A DNA stretch of 64,000 nt from contig NZ_AZEY01000023.1 in the NCBI RefSeq assembly GCF_001434255.1, positions 52,267 through 116,266 on the forward strand. The letters are read 5' to 3'. The notes under the pieces are model-generated. The model was not told the DNA's origin. It ran no database searches and was given only the letters and a program-made list of their open reading frames with translations. Of the stretch, positions 36,253 to 45,037 are shown one piece after another (position 1 is the first letter of the stretch; every line of letters starts with the position of its first letter). The translations under genes and the position numbers were made by a program. The stretch is from Lentilactobacillus diolivorans DSM 14421. GTDB taxonomy: Bacteria; Bacillota; Bacilli; Lactobacillales; Lactobacillaceae.

Positions 36253-36482
36253 GAGCGGTGAAAGACTTGAGTAAGAAATCTATGAGCGATAAAAAATCGT
36301 AAAGATTATCATATTATACTGAAGCGTGGGGATGGGTATTCTTCAATAGATAAATTATTAACGATCTTGAAACTGTTTGAGTAATAGACGATAAATGGAA
36401 AAAATATAAATTCAAAATTTCCTGTTCATTTTTTAGACTATAATTGAATTATGTTTAAATTGTTATCGGAGGAGGGGTTAAC
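36253..36482. other. Intergenic, presumed promoter of decayed gene
   Basis: AT-rich, with a strong GGAGGAGGGG at 36468-36477 in front of the decayed secreted gene. No other feature recognised. Confidence 0.35.
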
Positions 36483-36950
36483 TTGACGAGGACTGAGAAG
36501 CTACTTCTTGGAATATTATTGGAAACATTTTTAAGCCTGAGCTTTTTCGTAGGTTCGGCAGAGACTGCAATGCCCATTGCTTAACATAAAGGTAGTCCAT
36601 CATTTTTGCACGGAACTTGAAAGAAAAAATGTAGCGAAATACGCAGCATATAAGGATTAGTTGGTATTATCTACGAACATATTTCACAATTGGTGATAGA
36701 AGTACTAATGGGCTGTGTGTGGGATATACTCGTCAGAAGAAATACAAAGATTCAGGATGTGGCTGGTGCTACTTATGATTTGCATTACGAATATTTAGGG
36801 AACTGTAATTATGAACTTCTTTTCTCATGTTGGGTTTGAATATACTAATATGAAGTAAGCCACAATAAGAAAATAGCGTATATTCCAAGAGGTGACCGGC
36901 ATCATTTGTTTTATAAAGTGTCTGACCGCGTTGGCCGCTTTTGATAGGTG
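36483..36950 (+). pseudogene. Decayed secreted-protein gene
   Basis: A TTG after GGAGGAGGGG opens a 33-codon frame that is a convincing signal peptide (TEKLLLGILLETFLSLSFFV, cleavage near GSAET) and then stops at 36584. Downstream, fragments in different frames still read like a small basic secreted protein (YTRQKKYKDSG, ATYDLHYEYLGN, HHLFYKVSDRVGRF before a TGA at about 36943), broken by several stops and shifts. Resembles single-module wall proteins of lactobacilli. Not functional as read. Confidence 0.6.
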
Positions 36951-37014
36951 TACTTATAATATTTTGTCAGATTAGAAAGTATTTCATTGAAAATAAAACT
37001 AGGAAGGGTTAGTT

Positions 37015-37995
37015 ATGAAAATAGTTAGATGGATAATGATTGAAATGATGGTATTGATGGTAGGGATCTCAATAGCCACAATAAAAGAAGAGATTCATCC
37101 TCAATCAGTTTATGCTTCAATAAAGAAATTAGGTGGCCACCGGATTGATAAACCGCGTCTACGATTTAAATATTCGACTATCAACGAAAATACACGGTTT
37201 GATCCATATAAAGGCATGATCTATTACTATACAAAGCCTGACAAAGTTAAATTTTCTGTGAAAGATTACGTTAACACTGAAAAGCCGGGTAGGTATGTTG
37301 TTGTTTACCACGTTAAGGATAAAGCAGGGTATAATTTTACCATTACACATTACATAAGGGTTAGGAAGATTTTTGTTAGGAATATTTATAATCCTAATGC
37401 GATCACTTCATCGAGCAACTCGATTTATCATACTTCCCCAATCGGGACAAGTTTTAAGCTTGTTCCTGAATTTAATGTGAAGAATGTTAGTTACAAAGGA
37501 ATTAAGTGGTCGTCCTCTGATTCAAATGTAGCTTCAGTATCTTCTGATGGGAAGGTGGTACCTAAAAGAGATGGTGTTACCCTTATAATTGTCACGTTTA
37601 ATAGGCAGTCATTTAGTACTCCTGTGTTGGTCAGTGAGGGAGAACTTAGCAAATTATCGAATTCTGATAATGTATGGAGTCGTGTTAACTATGATAAAGA
37701 TTTGATCATTAAATATTATGAAACGGGAACATTAAAACAATTACTTAACCAGATATGGATTACCAATGGATCTAAATTTGCCTATGCTAAAAACATATTT
37801 GCAAATTATGCACAACAGAATAAAACGGGATTGGATTATAACAATGGTGAACATTTAATTGATGCTAAATACAATGACTCCAATTTAGATGGGATAAGTA
37901 AATCATTTTTCAAAAGTGGGGATCAGATTGTCTTGCAAACCCAAGATGAGTTGGGAAAGGGTCATACTTATATTGGCAGTTACAGAACAAATTGA
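37015..37995 (+). CDS. Secreted protein with Big_2 Ig-like domain
   Basis: 326 aa. N-terminal signal or anchor (IMIEMMVLMVGISIATI), an Ig-like segment (about 60-120: GRYVVVYHVKDKAGYNF), and a Big_2 domain (about 155-210: KWSSSDSNVASVSSDGKVVP), then a C-terminal region of unknown type ending GKGHTYIGSYRTN. No DUF5776, LPxTG or LysM, so wall retention is unclear; the N-terminus may remain as a membrane anchor. Shine-Dalgarno GGAAGGG 7 nt before ATG. Function unknown. Confidence 0.7.
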   Translation: MKIVRWIMIEMMVLMVGISIATIKEEIHPQSVYASIKKLGGHRIDKPRLRFKYSTINENTRFDPYKGMIYYYTKPDKVKFSVKDYVNTEKPGRYVVVYHVKDKAGYNFTITHYIRVRKIFVRNIYNPNAITSSSNSIYHTSPIGTSFKLVPEFNVKNVSYKGIKWSSSDSNVASVSSDGKVVPKRDGVTLIIVTFNRQSFSTPVLVSEGELSKLSNSDNVWSRVNYDKDLIIKYYETGTLKQLLNQIWITNGSKFAYAKNIFANYAQQNKTGLDYNNGEHLIDAKYNDSNLDGISKSFFKSGDQIVLQTQDELGKGHTYIGSYRTN

Positions 37996-38521
37996 TTAAC
38001 ACTAATTTTGCCTGATGTTGTTTAAGTGAATAAAGGCCTGTATAAATCTGTAAGGATAAATTACAACTTATTAATTTAATTAAGTCAAAAAATGGAAGCT
38101 CATTGATTATTGGACTTCCATTTTTTGACTGTGGTAAACAGGAACCGGATTCTTCACAGCTGAATAATGACATTGCAATCTTCCTTTCACCCACTTTCAT
38201 AAATGGATTGACAAAATATTAACAAACAACAATAATAATATTGTACTAATATTTTGATATCTTAGGAGGTTATGAGAAAAGGCGTTAAAACTGTCTTTGA
38301 CACGTATCAACTGGTCCGTTGAATTTGTTTAGCTGGTCAATCTTTTTTGTATTAATAAGTTATGGGAATACTTTCCGGTTGCATAGAGCGCTACTTTAAT
38401 GGTTGGTTCTTGTGAGAAATACATATTAGAACATATTTAGGCGTAAATCATGGTTGATATTGGAAAGTTGTTTTTTACAAAGTGGGAATTTATTTAAGAA
38501 AATGACATTGGAGGGGTATTC
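37996..38521. other. Intergenic with terminator, promoter and possible leader ORF
   Basis: Contains the hairpin at 38085-38130, a near-consensus promoter TTGACA (38208-38213), 17 nt, AATAAT (38231-38236), and a 16-codon frame at 38272-38322 directly after TTAGGAGG. The latter has only 2-3 nt Shine-Dalgarno spacing, so translation is doubtful; it may be a leader of the zinc-ribbon operon. Confidence 0.4.
38085..38130. terminator. Bidirectional terminator
   Basis: Perfect 15-bp inverted repeat, GTCAAAAAATGGAAG and CTTCCATTTTTTGAC, with A/T-rich arms providing T tracts on both strands. Confidence 0.75.
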
Positions 38522-39697
38522 ATGGATCAAGCAACTAAATTTTGCCCAAATTGTGGCAGTCAGATGCCGAGGTCGTCAAAATTTTGTCCAAAGTGTGGTT
38601 TTAAACAGCCACCTTTGTCGGATGAAAAAGTTCAACCACAGGCAAATGATCGGGGTCAAATCAATCAAAAAGATACTACTGGTGAGGGATTAGCTAGTGA
38701 TCCTGGTCCAGCTCAAGGAATGTTTACAAGTCAAACTGCGTCTGCTGGCAGTAACCAGAGTCAAGTTACGCCCCAAGACCAGTACAGTCGGGCTAATGCC
38801 AACAAAAATCAGCTTGCACCAGGTTTTATTAATTCATTCAAACTTTTACTGAGGGATGCATTTACGATTAATCACCGAATGAGTCGGGCTGATTTTTGGT
38901 GGGCAATGCTATCGACTGCGTTGATCTTTACAGTACTTGAAATCCTGATATGTACCATTGCTGTAGATAAGCCGTTGGCACTTTATTCACTTAATGACGA
39001 TGTTCAACGGCCAATCTTATTTGGCATTATTCTTGTTAGTTCAGCAATTTTTTCGCTTTTATGGGTTGCATGTTTTACAGCTAATATCAGACGACTTCAT
39101 GATACCAATCGGAGCGGTTGGAATTACTGCTGGTCTTTTTTCCCGATTGCGGGTGGGGTTATTTTGCTGGTATTCCTATGCTCAAAGGGGACTTCAATGA
39201 ATAGGTTTCCAATGTCGAGTTCAAATATTCTTTGGGTAAAAAAGTGGTATTCTTGGCCGATATTGGTGGTTTTATTTCTTTGGACCGGCGTTTCCCTAAG
39301 CACGGCAAATCAGCGTTTAATTCGAAGCGAGTATGGTACGTCAACCAATTACGCTTTTGGGTTTACAGGTTCCCAAGCTGCACGTGATATAGAGCAAAAG
39401 GTTACTGATGAGGATTCTGATGACTATGATAGTCCTAGTGTCCGGTGGGATAATAGTCGTGGTGAGACGGCAATCCATTTAAGCGGTAATTCGCGTGTAA
39501 TGCAAGGCCTAAATGATTCTGAAGTCGCTATTTGGAAGTCATTGGTTAGAAGTGCGACGAATGAATCAGCATGGTTAGCAAAGAATAAAGGGAAACGCTA
39601 TAGTAGAATTGTTGTTCCCAATCCTGATGACTCAGACCGAATTTTTTTGGATGTCTATAATGGACAAGTTGAATACAATACTAGCGATGATATGTAA
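38522..39697 (+). CDS. Zinc-ribbon DUF805 membrane protein
   Basis: 391 aa. N-terminal double zinc ribbon FCPNCGSQMPRSSKFCPKCG (four Cys, about 7-26), a polar Gln/Asn/Ser-rich linker, then a DUF805 membrane domain (about 105-230: INHRMSRADFWWAML and ANIRRLHDTNRSGWN) with about four transmembrane segments, and a C-terminal soluble domain (about 265-391) with a predicted membrane segment before it. ATG 6 nt after GGAGGGG. First of three consecutive genes that each begin with the same CPxCG-x12-CPxCG ribbon, so probably partners in one membrane-associated process. Function unknown. Confidence 0.8.
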   Translation: MDQATKFCPNCGSQMPRSSKFCPKCGFKQPPLSDEKVQPQANDRGQINQKDTTGEGLASDPGPAQGMFTSQTASAGSNQSQVTPQDQYSRANANKNQLAPGFINSFKLLLRDAFTINHRMSRADFWWAMLSTALIFTVLEILICTIAVDKPLALYSLNDDVQRPILFGIILVSSAIFSLLWVACFTANIRRLHDTNRSGWNYCWSFFPIAGGVILLVFLCSKGTSMNRFPMSSSNILWVKKWYSWPILVVLFLWTGVSLSTANQRLIRSEYGTSTNYAFGFTGSQAARDIEQKVTDEDSDDYDSPSVRWDNSRGETAIHLSGNSRVMQGLNDSEVAIWKSLVRSATNESAWLAKNKGKRYSRIVVPNPDDSDRIFLDVYNGQVEYNTSDDM

Positions 39698-39722
39698 GAG
39701 ATCACAGATAGGAGGATGAAAA

Positions 39723-40286
39723 TTGGTTGATCAAAATTTTAAATTTTGTATTAATTGTGGTTCCCAAATTTCAATTTCTGATAATTTTTGTCCAAATTGT
39801 GGCAGTAAGCAACCTGCTAAACAACTTACCAAGCAGCCTCAGTCAGTACCTGAATCAATTCCTGTAGAAAGGGCTAGTGGGCTAGATTCGGATTTTAATT
39901 ATGCTCGAATTATGGTCTATCGTCGTAAACTTGGATTTATTGGACGGCCTAGCGCTATTCTTTATGTTCAAAACAAACATTTCTATAATCCAATCGAAAG
40001 GATTGCTGAAATTTTGGCAGGCGTGAGCTTTATCGTTTGTTTTGAACAAAATGGGTTGCTGTTTTTAGCGGTTTCTGTTAAGGGTCTGTTTTCTGGAAAA
40101 AATCGTTTTATAAAGAATGAGTGCATTCAAGAATTCTCAGTCCGGACCGGCCTTTTAGAGAATACAGTTTCCATTAAAATAAATGATACACTTGTTAAGT
40201 TTTCGACACCAAAGTTGTTAGTTGGACATTCCTGGCAAGCCCAAGGATTTCGACATTTGAAACAAAAGAACAAAAATAGTTACTAA
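39723..40286 (+). CDS. Zinc-ribbon protein with unknown C-terminal domain
   Basis: 187 aa, TTG start with GGAGGATG upstream. Ribbon FCINCGSQISISDNFCPNCG (about 8-27), Pro/Gln linker, then a domain of about 130 residues (YARIMVYRRKLGFIGRPSAI, IVCFEQNGLLFLAVSV) reminiscent of PH-like intracellular domains, without transmembrane segments. Lies 26 nt after the DUF805 gene and 20 nt before the next ribbon gene. Role unknown. Confidence 0.7.
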   Translation: MVDQNFKFCINCGSQISISDNFCPNCGSKQPAKQLTKQPQSVPESIPVERASGLDSDFNYARIMVYRRKLGFIGRPSAILYVQNKHFYNPIERIAEILAGVSFIVCFEQNGLLFLAVSVKGLFSGKNRFIKNECIQEFSVRTGLLENTVSIKINDTLVKFSTPKLLVGHSWQAQGFRHLKQKNKNSY

Positions 40287-40306
40287 TTGGGGAGAAAAAT
40301 AGATTT

Positions 40307-40762
40307 ATGGAAAATAAAACCATCTATTGTCCAAATTGCGGCAGCAAAATTGCTGCCAGTTCGGTATTTTGTCCTAAATGCGGTCAAAAAATTAACGTCA
40401 CGGTGTCAAATCAGACCGCGCCAAATCCAGCTGGAAGTTCCCAGCCGGCAAATCATGCCAACAATGGCAATCAATATACAAACCAACAGCAACCTCAATA
40501 TTCGCAACCGACATCTTCTCAGAACTCAAATGCAACCAGTGCTGGAAACGATCGGAATACCAACTTATATTTAACGTTTGGTTGGATTTGCGCGGTGATT
40601 TCGCTATTTTTATTTCCAATTATTTTTGGTGCCGGTGGTGTTGTTTTTGGCGTTTTACTGACCAAAAACGAGCAGTCCAGGAATAAAGGTACAATTTTAA
40701 TTGTGATGTCGGTTGCAATTGGGATTACCGGATTTCTGCTTGGGGCTGCGCTAAATAGTTAG
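40307..40762 (+). CDS. Zinc-ribbon two-TM membrane protein
   Basis: 151 aa. Ribbon YCPNCGSKIAASSVFCPKCG (about 8-27), Gln/Asn/Ser-rich linker, and two hydrophobic helices (about 90-118 and 126-148) in a DUF4190-like hairpin. GGGGAG about 12 nt before the ATG. Third of the ribbon trio. Confidence 0.75.
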   Translation: MENKTIYCPNCGSKIAASSVFCPKCGQKINVTVSNQTAPNPAGSSQPANHANNGNQYTNQQQPQYSQPTSSQNSNATSAGNDRNTNLYLTFGWICAVISLFLFPIIFGAGGVVFGVLLTKNEQSRNKGTILIVMSVAIGITGFLLGAALNS

Positions 40763-40804
40763 TTACTCATTTGAGTTTTTAATCGGTCTGAGTATTTTTA
40801 CAAA

Positions 40805-40833
40805 TTGCATCCCCACGTTGGACGTTGTATGAT
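40805..40833 (+). promoter_or_regulatory. Promoter of Fe-S biosynthesis-type gene
   Basis: TTGCAT (40805-40810), 17-nt spacer, TATGAT (40828-40833); both hexamers are the same as in the ppdK promoter. Confidence 0.65.
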
Positions 40834-40896
40834 GTAAGTGAGATTTAAATTGTGCACAATTTAAATCAACCAACAATGATACTTGGAGGGATTCAA

Positions 40897-41304
40897 TTGA
40901 AACTAACAATTAAAGATACTGCCAAAACCTATTTGGCTAACCGAATCGATACCACCAAGAACTTATTTTTGGCAACTGACGATGGCTCTAATAAATATTC
41001 CAAAGTCGGCGGTAGTTGCGCGATTGGTGATAAATTCCAAATTGTTGCAACCAGCAAACAAGATAATGATTATCGAATCCCAGTAGATAATAACCAAGGC
41101 CTTCATTTATTCACATCTGTTGGCGAGCGAACGTTTTTGGGCTCAGGTCTGACACTTGATTTTTCACATAATGCATTGGTCCTTAAAGATGACAGCGGCA
41201 TTCTCGATGGGGCCGTCTCTGTCCAAGATGCTGATCAAGTCCTTAATCAGACTGATGCAGAACAAACGGCGGAACAGAAGGCACTTAGTCAACAAATTTG
41301 CTAG
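40897..41304 (+). CDS. HesB/IscA-like iron-sulfur biosynthesis family protein
   Basis: 135 aa, cytoplasmic. Matches the lactobacillus branch of the Fe-S biosynthesis family: LTIKDTAKTYLANRID at the start, ATDDGSNKYSKVGGSCAIGDKFQ and LHLFTSVGERTFLGSGLTLDF. Only one Cys (in GGSCAIG) is in the core, plus a C-terminal Cys, so it lacks the CGCG end of true IscA; metal binding is unproven. TTG at 40897 lies 6 nt after GGAGGG; the frame is open back to 40852 but without a ribosome site. Confidence 0.8.
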   Translation: MKLTIKDTAKTYLANRIDTTKNLFLATDDGSNKYSKVGGSCAIGDKFQIVATSKQDNDYRIPVDNNQGLHLFTSVGERTFLGSGLTLDFSHNALVLKDDSGILDGAVSVQDADQVLNQTDAEQTAEQKALSQQIC

Positions 41305-41321
41305 AATAAAATCGTTCAAAA

Positions 41322-41374
41322 AGAGCAAGTTTCTGATTCACGACCAACCAGGTGGTGAGTTGGAAACTTTTTTT
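41322..41374 (+). terminator. Rho-independent terminator
   Basis: AAGTTTC...GAAACTT stem with an inner CCAAC/GTTGG pairing, followed by TTTTT. Confidence 0.6.
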
Positions 41375-41536
41375 GTTTATCTTGTTCGAAGTCGGCGAAT
41401 GTCCCTTGTTTGGTGATACAATGTAGCCAACAAAGATTCGTAATGGTTTTATTACTAATGATACCAAAATAAATATTAATGGCGGGGGATCGACAAACTG
41501 TCGGTTCTCTTTTCATTTATCAAAGGAGAATTGTGT

Positions 41537-42367
41537 ATGATCCATATTGTGACTGACTCAACTGCCCAACTGACAAGCGAAGAAATCAAAGCGCATCAAA
41601 TTACTGTTGTCCCATTGACGGTGACACTTGAAGGGCAGCACTACCGGGACCGGATTGATATTAGTCGAGATGAATTTTCGCGACGTTTAAAGGAAGATCA
41701 AGAGTTTCCCAAGACCAGTCAGCCATCGATGGGTCAGTTTATTGAAACTTACCGGCGGCTTGCGAACCCTGGCGATCAAATTATCTCGATTCACATTGGA
41801 TCGGTCTTAAGCGGCACTGTTCAAACGGCTCAAATGGCGGCCAAACAAGTATCAGCACCGATTGAGGTTGTCGACAGTGGGCTGACTGACCGGGGATTGG
41901 GTTTCGCGGTTCTAAAAGCTGCCGAGTTAATCAAGACTCAGTCGGACTTAAAGACTATCGTTGCGGCCTTAACTGCCTACCTTGCGAAAATTACATTAAC
42001 TTGTTTTGTGAATAGCTTAGATTATTTGGTAAAGGGCGGCCGGGCTAATCGAGCAGTTGGCTTTGTTTCGACGTTGATCAAATTAAAGCTGGAATTAGGG
42101 ATGCCGGCCGGTAAATTAAAAGTCATTCACAAAGCACGCGGCGAAAAAGGGATGCAAAAAATGGTTACCCAAGTTGTGAACCAAATTATTAATGACCATC
42201 AGATTACTCGAGTGGGGCTTTCCTACGTTGATAGTCACGTGGATACGGATCGAATTGCGGCTGAACTTAAACAGGCGCGGCCGGATTTAGAAATTATGAA
42301 CGAGTTGACCAGCCCGACGATTATGACTCACGTTGGTCCTAAAGGCTTTGCGGTGATCTTTGTTTAA
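41537..42367 (+). CDS. DegV family fatty-acid-binding protein
   Basis: 276 aa, cytoplasmic. DegV hallmarks: IHIVTDSTAQLTSEE, the TSQPSMGQF loop, HIGSVLSGTVQTA, and LEVVDS-like IEVVDSGLTDRGLG. DegV/FakB proteins present acyl chains to the fatty acid kinase FakA; which acyl chain is used is not readable. ATG at 41537 is 8 nt after AAAGGAG; a TTG six bases upstream is too close. Confidence 0.92.
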   Translation: MIHIVTDSTAQLTSEEIKAHQITVVPLTVTLEGQHYRDRIDISRDEFSRRLKEDQEFPKTSQPSMGQFIETYRRLANPGDQIISIHIGSVLSGTVQTAQMAAKQVSAPIEVVDSGLTDRGLGFAVLKAAELIKTQSDLKTIVAALTAYLAKITLTCFVNSLDYLVKGGRANRAVGFVSTLIKLKLELGMPAGKLKVIHKARGEKGMQKMVTQVVNQIINDHQITRVGLSYVDSHVDTDRIAAELKQARPDLEIMNELTSPTIMTHVGPKGFAVIFV

Positions 42368-42488
42368 AAATTTGAGTTGTGAAACCTTTTCAATATCAAA
42401 TCAAAATTTGCAGATCGGAAACTGGCAATTTTAGATTCAAACTCATTAAAATAGGATCAGTTAGCAAAATTAGGAGGAATGAGTTGTA

Positions 42489-42884
42489 ATGGTGTTTACT
42501 AAAGACATGCGTGATATGATCGAGGATCAGCTACCTTTTTTGGCAACGACCAGTAAGGCTGGCCTTCCTCAAATCGGCCCTGAGGGAACTCTCCGGGTAT
42601 TAAAAGATGGTCAATTGGTTTATTACGAGCATACGTTTCGGCACGCTTACCACAATATGAAGGAAACGGGCTTAGCAGCGGTTGCAGTTGCCAACCGAAC
42701 GGTAGAAAGTGGCTTTCGCTTTGAGGGTTCTGCCGAAATTCACGAAGGTGATCCTTTGGCTGAAGAGGTTCTGGCGCCGACCACAATCCGTGAACGATTT
42801 CCCAGAGTGGTGGTCGTCGTCATTAACGTTGAGCGAATCTATCGACTGAATAACGACTTAGATGCCGGAACTCGATTATTTTAG
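42489..42884 (+). CDS. PNPOx-like FMN-binding family protein, copy 1
   Basis: 131-aa split-barrel protein of the pyridoxamine 5'-phosphate oxidase family: LPFLATTSKAGLPQIGP at the N-terminus, YYEHTFRHAYHN, GFRFEGSAEIHEGD, and the C-terminal VVVINVERIYRLN. Size and motif set indicate a small FMN or F420-type reductase rather than true PdxH. Tandem paralogue follows at 43052. Confidence 0.82.
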   Translation: MVFTKDMRDMIEDQLPFLATTSKAGLPQIGPEGTLRVLKDGQLVYYEHTFRHAYHNMKETGLAAVAVANRTVESGFRFEGSAEIHEGDPLAEEVLAPTTIRERFPRVVVVVINVERIYRLNNDLDAGTRLF

Positions 42885-43051
42885 TTGATTAGTGAGATAT
42901 CTGCGGCACTGAGTAACGCTCATTTTCGTTGGTTAGAATGCTTTTTACCCATTTAATTTTCTGGTTGTTAAAATTAGCAGTTCGCAAATTGGCAATTTCT
43001 CATTCATGCTGGTTAGAATAAAATAATCAGACTTAACAAGGAGGAATTCAA

Positions 43052-43450
43052 ATGGCAGTGTTAACTAAAGAAATGCAAGATATGGTAAATAATCAATTAC
43101 CGTTTTTAGCGACAACTAATGAAGCAGGTTTGCCTCAAGTTGGTCCCAAAGGTTCGTTGCATGTCTTAGACGAAACTCATTTGATTTATTTTGAGCACAC
43201 TTTTCGCCATGCTTATCACAATTTAAAGCGAAATGGTTCGGCTGCCGTGGCAGTTGCGGATCGGCCGGCACAAAAGGGTTTTCGCTTTGAAGGTTCGGTG
43301 CAAATTCACGAAGATGATGCGTTTGCTAAGAAAATTTTAGATCCAACCAAGATTTATGAAAAATTCCCAAGAGCAGCCGTTGTTGTAATTGACGTTGAAC
43401 GGATTTATAAATTGGATAATAATTTGGAAGCCGGAACACAGATTGCCTAA
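43052..43450 (+). CDS. PNPOx-like FMN-binding family protein, copy 2
   Basis: 132 aa, tandem duplicate of the gene at 42489: the same order LPFLATTNEAGLPQVGP, EHTFRHAYHN, GFRFEGSVQIHEDD, VVVIDVERIYKLD, roughly 60 percent identical by eye. It has its own AAGGAGG 7 nt before ATG and a leader that partly resembles that of copy 1, so the duplication seems to include the upstream region. Function not known. Confidence 0.82.
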   Translation: MAVLTKEMQDMVNNQLPFLATTNEAGLPQVGPKGSLHVLDETHLIYFEHTFRHAYHNLKRNGSAAVAVADRPAQKGFRFEGSVQIHEDDAFAKKILDPTKIYEKFPRAAVVVIDVERIYKLDNNLEAGTQIA

Positions 43451-43475
43451 TGGGGTTTTCCGGTTATGAAAAAAT

Positions 43476-43652
43476 GGGGCTGGGACAAAAGTAATTTTGT
43501 CCCAGCCCCTATTTGTGTAATCACGATTATTACCGAGTCGAAACGTGAGATAAAAGGCAACTTCCTGCCGTACAACCGAATTATCCAAATATTCAAGTCC
43601 GGAATATTCGGATAATCCAGTTGTACTCTGGAAGTTAACGCCTTTTGTTTCA
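43476..43652. repeat. Dispersed intergenic repeat, copy A
   Basis: Begins with a perfect 15-bp hairpin GGGGCTGGGACAAAA / TTTTGTCCCAGCCCC (43476-43509, probably also the terminator of the PNPOx genes), continues with CGATTATTACCGAG and GAGATAAAAGGCAA, and then a long imperfect palindrome from about 43546 to 43652 with arms AAAGGC-AACTTCC, GTACAAC, ATTATCC and their complements. The GGCTGGGACAA, CGATTRTTACCGAG and GATAAAAGGCAA segments recur in order at 48856. No coding potential seen. Confidence 0.65.
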
Positions 43653-43792
43653 CTCTGATTTTTATTTTAAAAAGCGAAATGGACTTTCGTGGTTAAATCA
43701 ATTAACTCAGATCGCAATTTAAGTCTCAGAGTTATTTGAATGGTTAAACTTTGGTATCCCAAGGCAATTTAAAGCAATCCCCTTATATGGAA

Positions 43793-44683
43793 TTAGTTGG
43801 TAAAATCACCACCGGTGACGCCATAGCTTTGACCGGTGACATAACTGGCCTTATCAGAGGCGAGGAATACATAAACCGGTGCTAATTCAATGGGTTGACC
43901 AGCACGTTTGAGGGGTTTGGATTGCCCGAACTTGGGAATGCTTGCTTGAGGTTGTCCGCCAACCACTTGTAATGGCGTCCAAATTGGCCCTGGTGCGACC
44001 GTATTAACCCGAATACCCTTATCGGCCAGCTGTCTCGACAGTGCTTGGGTCAGTGTCCGAATCGCACCTTTGGTTGTCGCATAATCCAGTAAATACGGTG
44101 ATGGGTTGTAGGCCTGGATTGAAGTCGTGGTAATAATTGAAGCTCCTGGTTTAAGGTATTTCATAGCGGCTTTGACCATCCAAAAAATGGGATAAACATT
44201 AGTTTCAAAGGTTTCCTTGATTTGCTTTGTTGATAGCTTGGTAATGTCACCAGCTGCCTGTTGTTTACCAGCAATCAAGGCTAAAATATCCAGACCGCCA
44301 AGTTCGTCAGCGGCCTGATCAACCAGTTTCTGATTGAAAGCTTCGGATTTAAGATCGCCCGCAATTAGGACGACTTTTTGCCCAGCTTTTTCAATCAGGG
44401 TTTTAACCTCTTGGGCGTCTGATTCCTCTTCAGGCAAATAATTAATTGCGACATCAGCACCTTCACGAGCGTAGGCGATAGCAGTTGCCCGACCAATTCC
44501 TGAATCACCGCCCGTTATTAATGCCTTGCGACCCTTTAATTGGCCGGAACCTTGGTAGGAATCTTCACCAGCGTCCGGTTTGGGATCTAATTTGGATTCC
44601 AAACCCGGTTCTGGCTGAGATTGATTTGGATAATCTTGGTTAAAATATTTAGTTAATGGATTGATTAGTGACTCATCACTCAT
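43793..44683 (-). CDS. SDR family oxidoreductase (general-stress YhdF/GsiB-neighbour type)
   Basis: 296 aa, cytoplasmic. A 45-residue polar N-terminal extension ([20 protein letters not shown]) precedes the Rossmann core, as in the YhdF/YdaD-like SDRs linked to stress. Cofactor motif [22 protein letters not shown], catalytic [19 protein letters not shown] (Tyr, Lys), and [21 protein letters not shown] preference is likely from the motif, but substrate is unknown. AGGAGG is present 9 nt before the ATG. Confidence 0.9.
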   Translation of the reverse strand: MSDESLINPLTKYFNQDYPNQSQPEPGLESKLDPKPDAGEDSYQGSGQLKGRKALITGGDSGIGRATAIAYAREGADVAINYLPEEESDAQEVKTLIEKAGQKVVLIAGDLKSEAFNQKLVDQAADELGGLDILALIAGKQQAAGDITKLSTKQIKETFETNVYPIFWMVKAAMKYLKPGASIITTTSIQAYNPSPYLLDYATTKGAIRTLTQALSRQLADKGIRVNTVAPGPIWTPLQVVGGQPQASIPKFGQSKPLKRAGQPIELAPVYVFLASDKASYVTGQSYGVTGGDFTN

Positions 44684-45037
44684 TCGTTAAAACCTCCTAT
44701 CATCTTTTAGTAGCATCGTTGATCATTGAGTTAACTGAGAAAGTAACTTTTAAGAGATGACATATCATCATATCCTGTTATGATCCGGAATGTTAATTCA
44801 GCTGCAACACCCCTAAATATGATGATTGCAAATTAGTATATTGCAAAAACCGATAGATAGTCAACTTTTTTGATTGCTAATACGGCATTATTTAAATCGA
44901 TTAGTAAATCATTGACCACATATAAGTTTAATGCTTGACATATAAAGATTACTGTAATAGCATGATAATCAATAAAATGTTACGTGACTATGAATTAATG
45001 GTTCAACACCGCAATGACCTTTTTAAGGAAAGGAAGT
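44684..45037. other. Divergent intergenic region
   Basis: Between the SDR gene and the Spx-like gene. The plus-strand promoter is at 44935-44963. A repeated ATTGCAAA word (about 44827 and 44841) is seen; no other feature. Confidence 0.4.
44935..44963 (+). promoter_or_regulatory. Promoter of Spx-like gene
   Basis: TTGACA (44935-44940), 17-nt spacer, TAGCAT (44958-44963). Confidence 0.5.

Noticed and set aside
43476..43652. CRISPR-like or phage attachment interpretation of the repeat
   Set aside because: Only two dispersed copies, no regular spacing, no integrase nearby.
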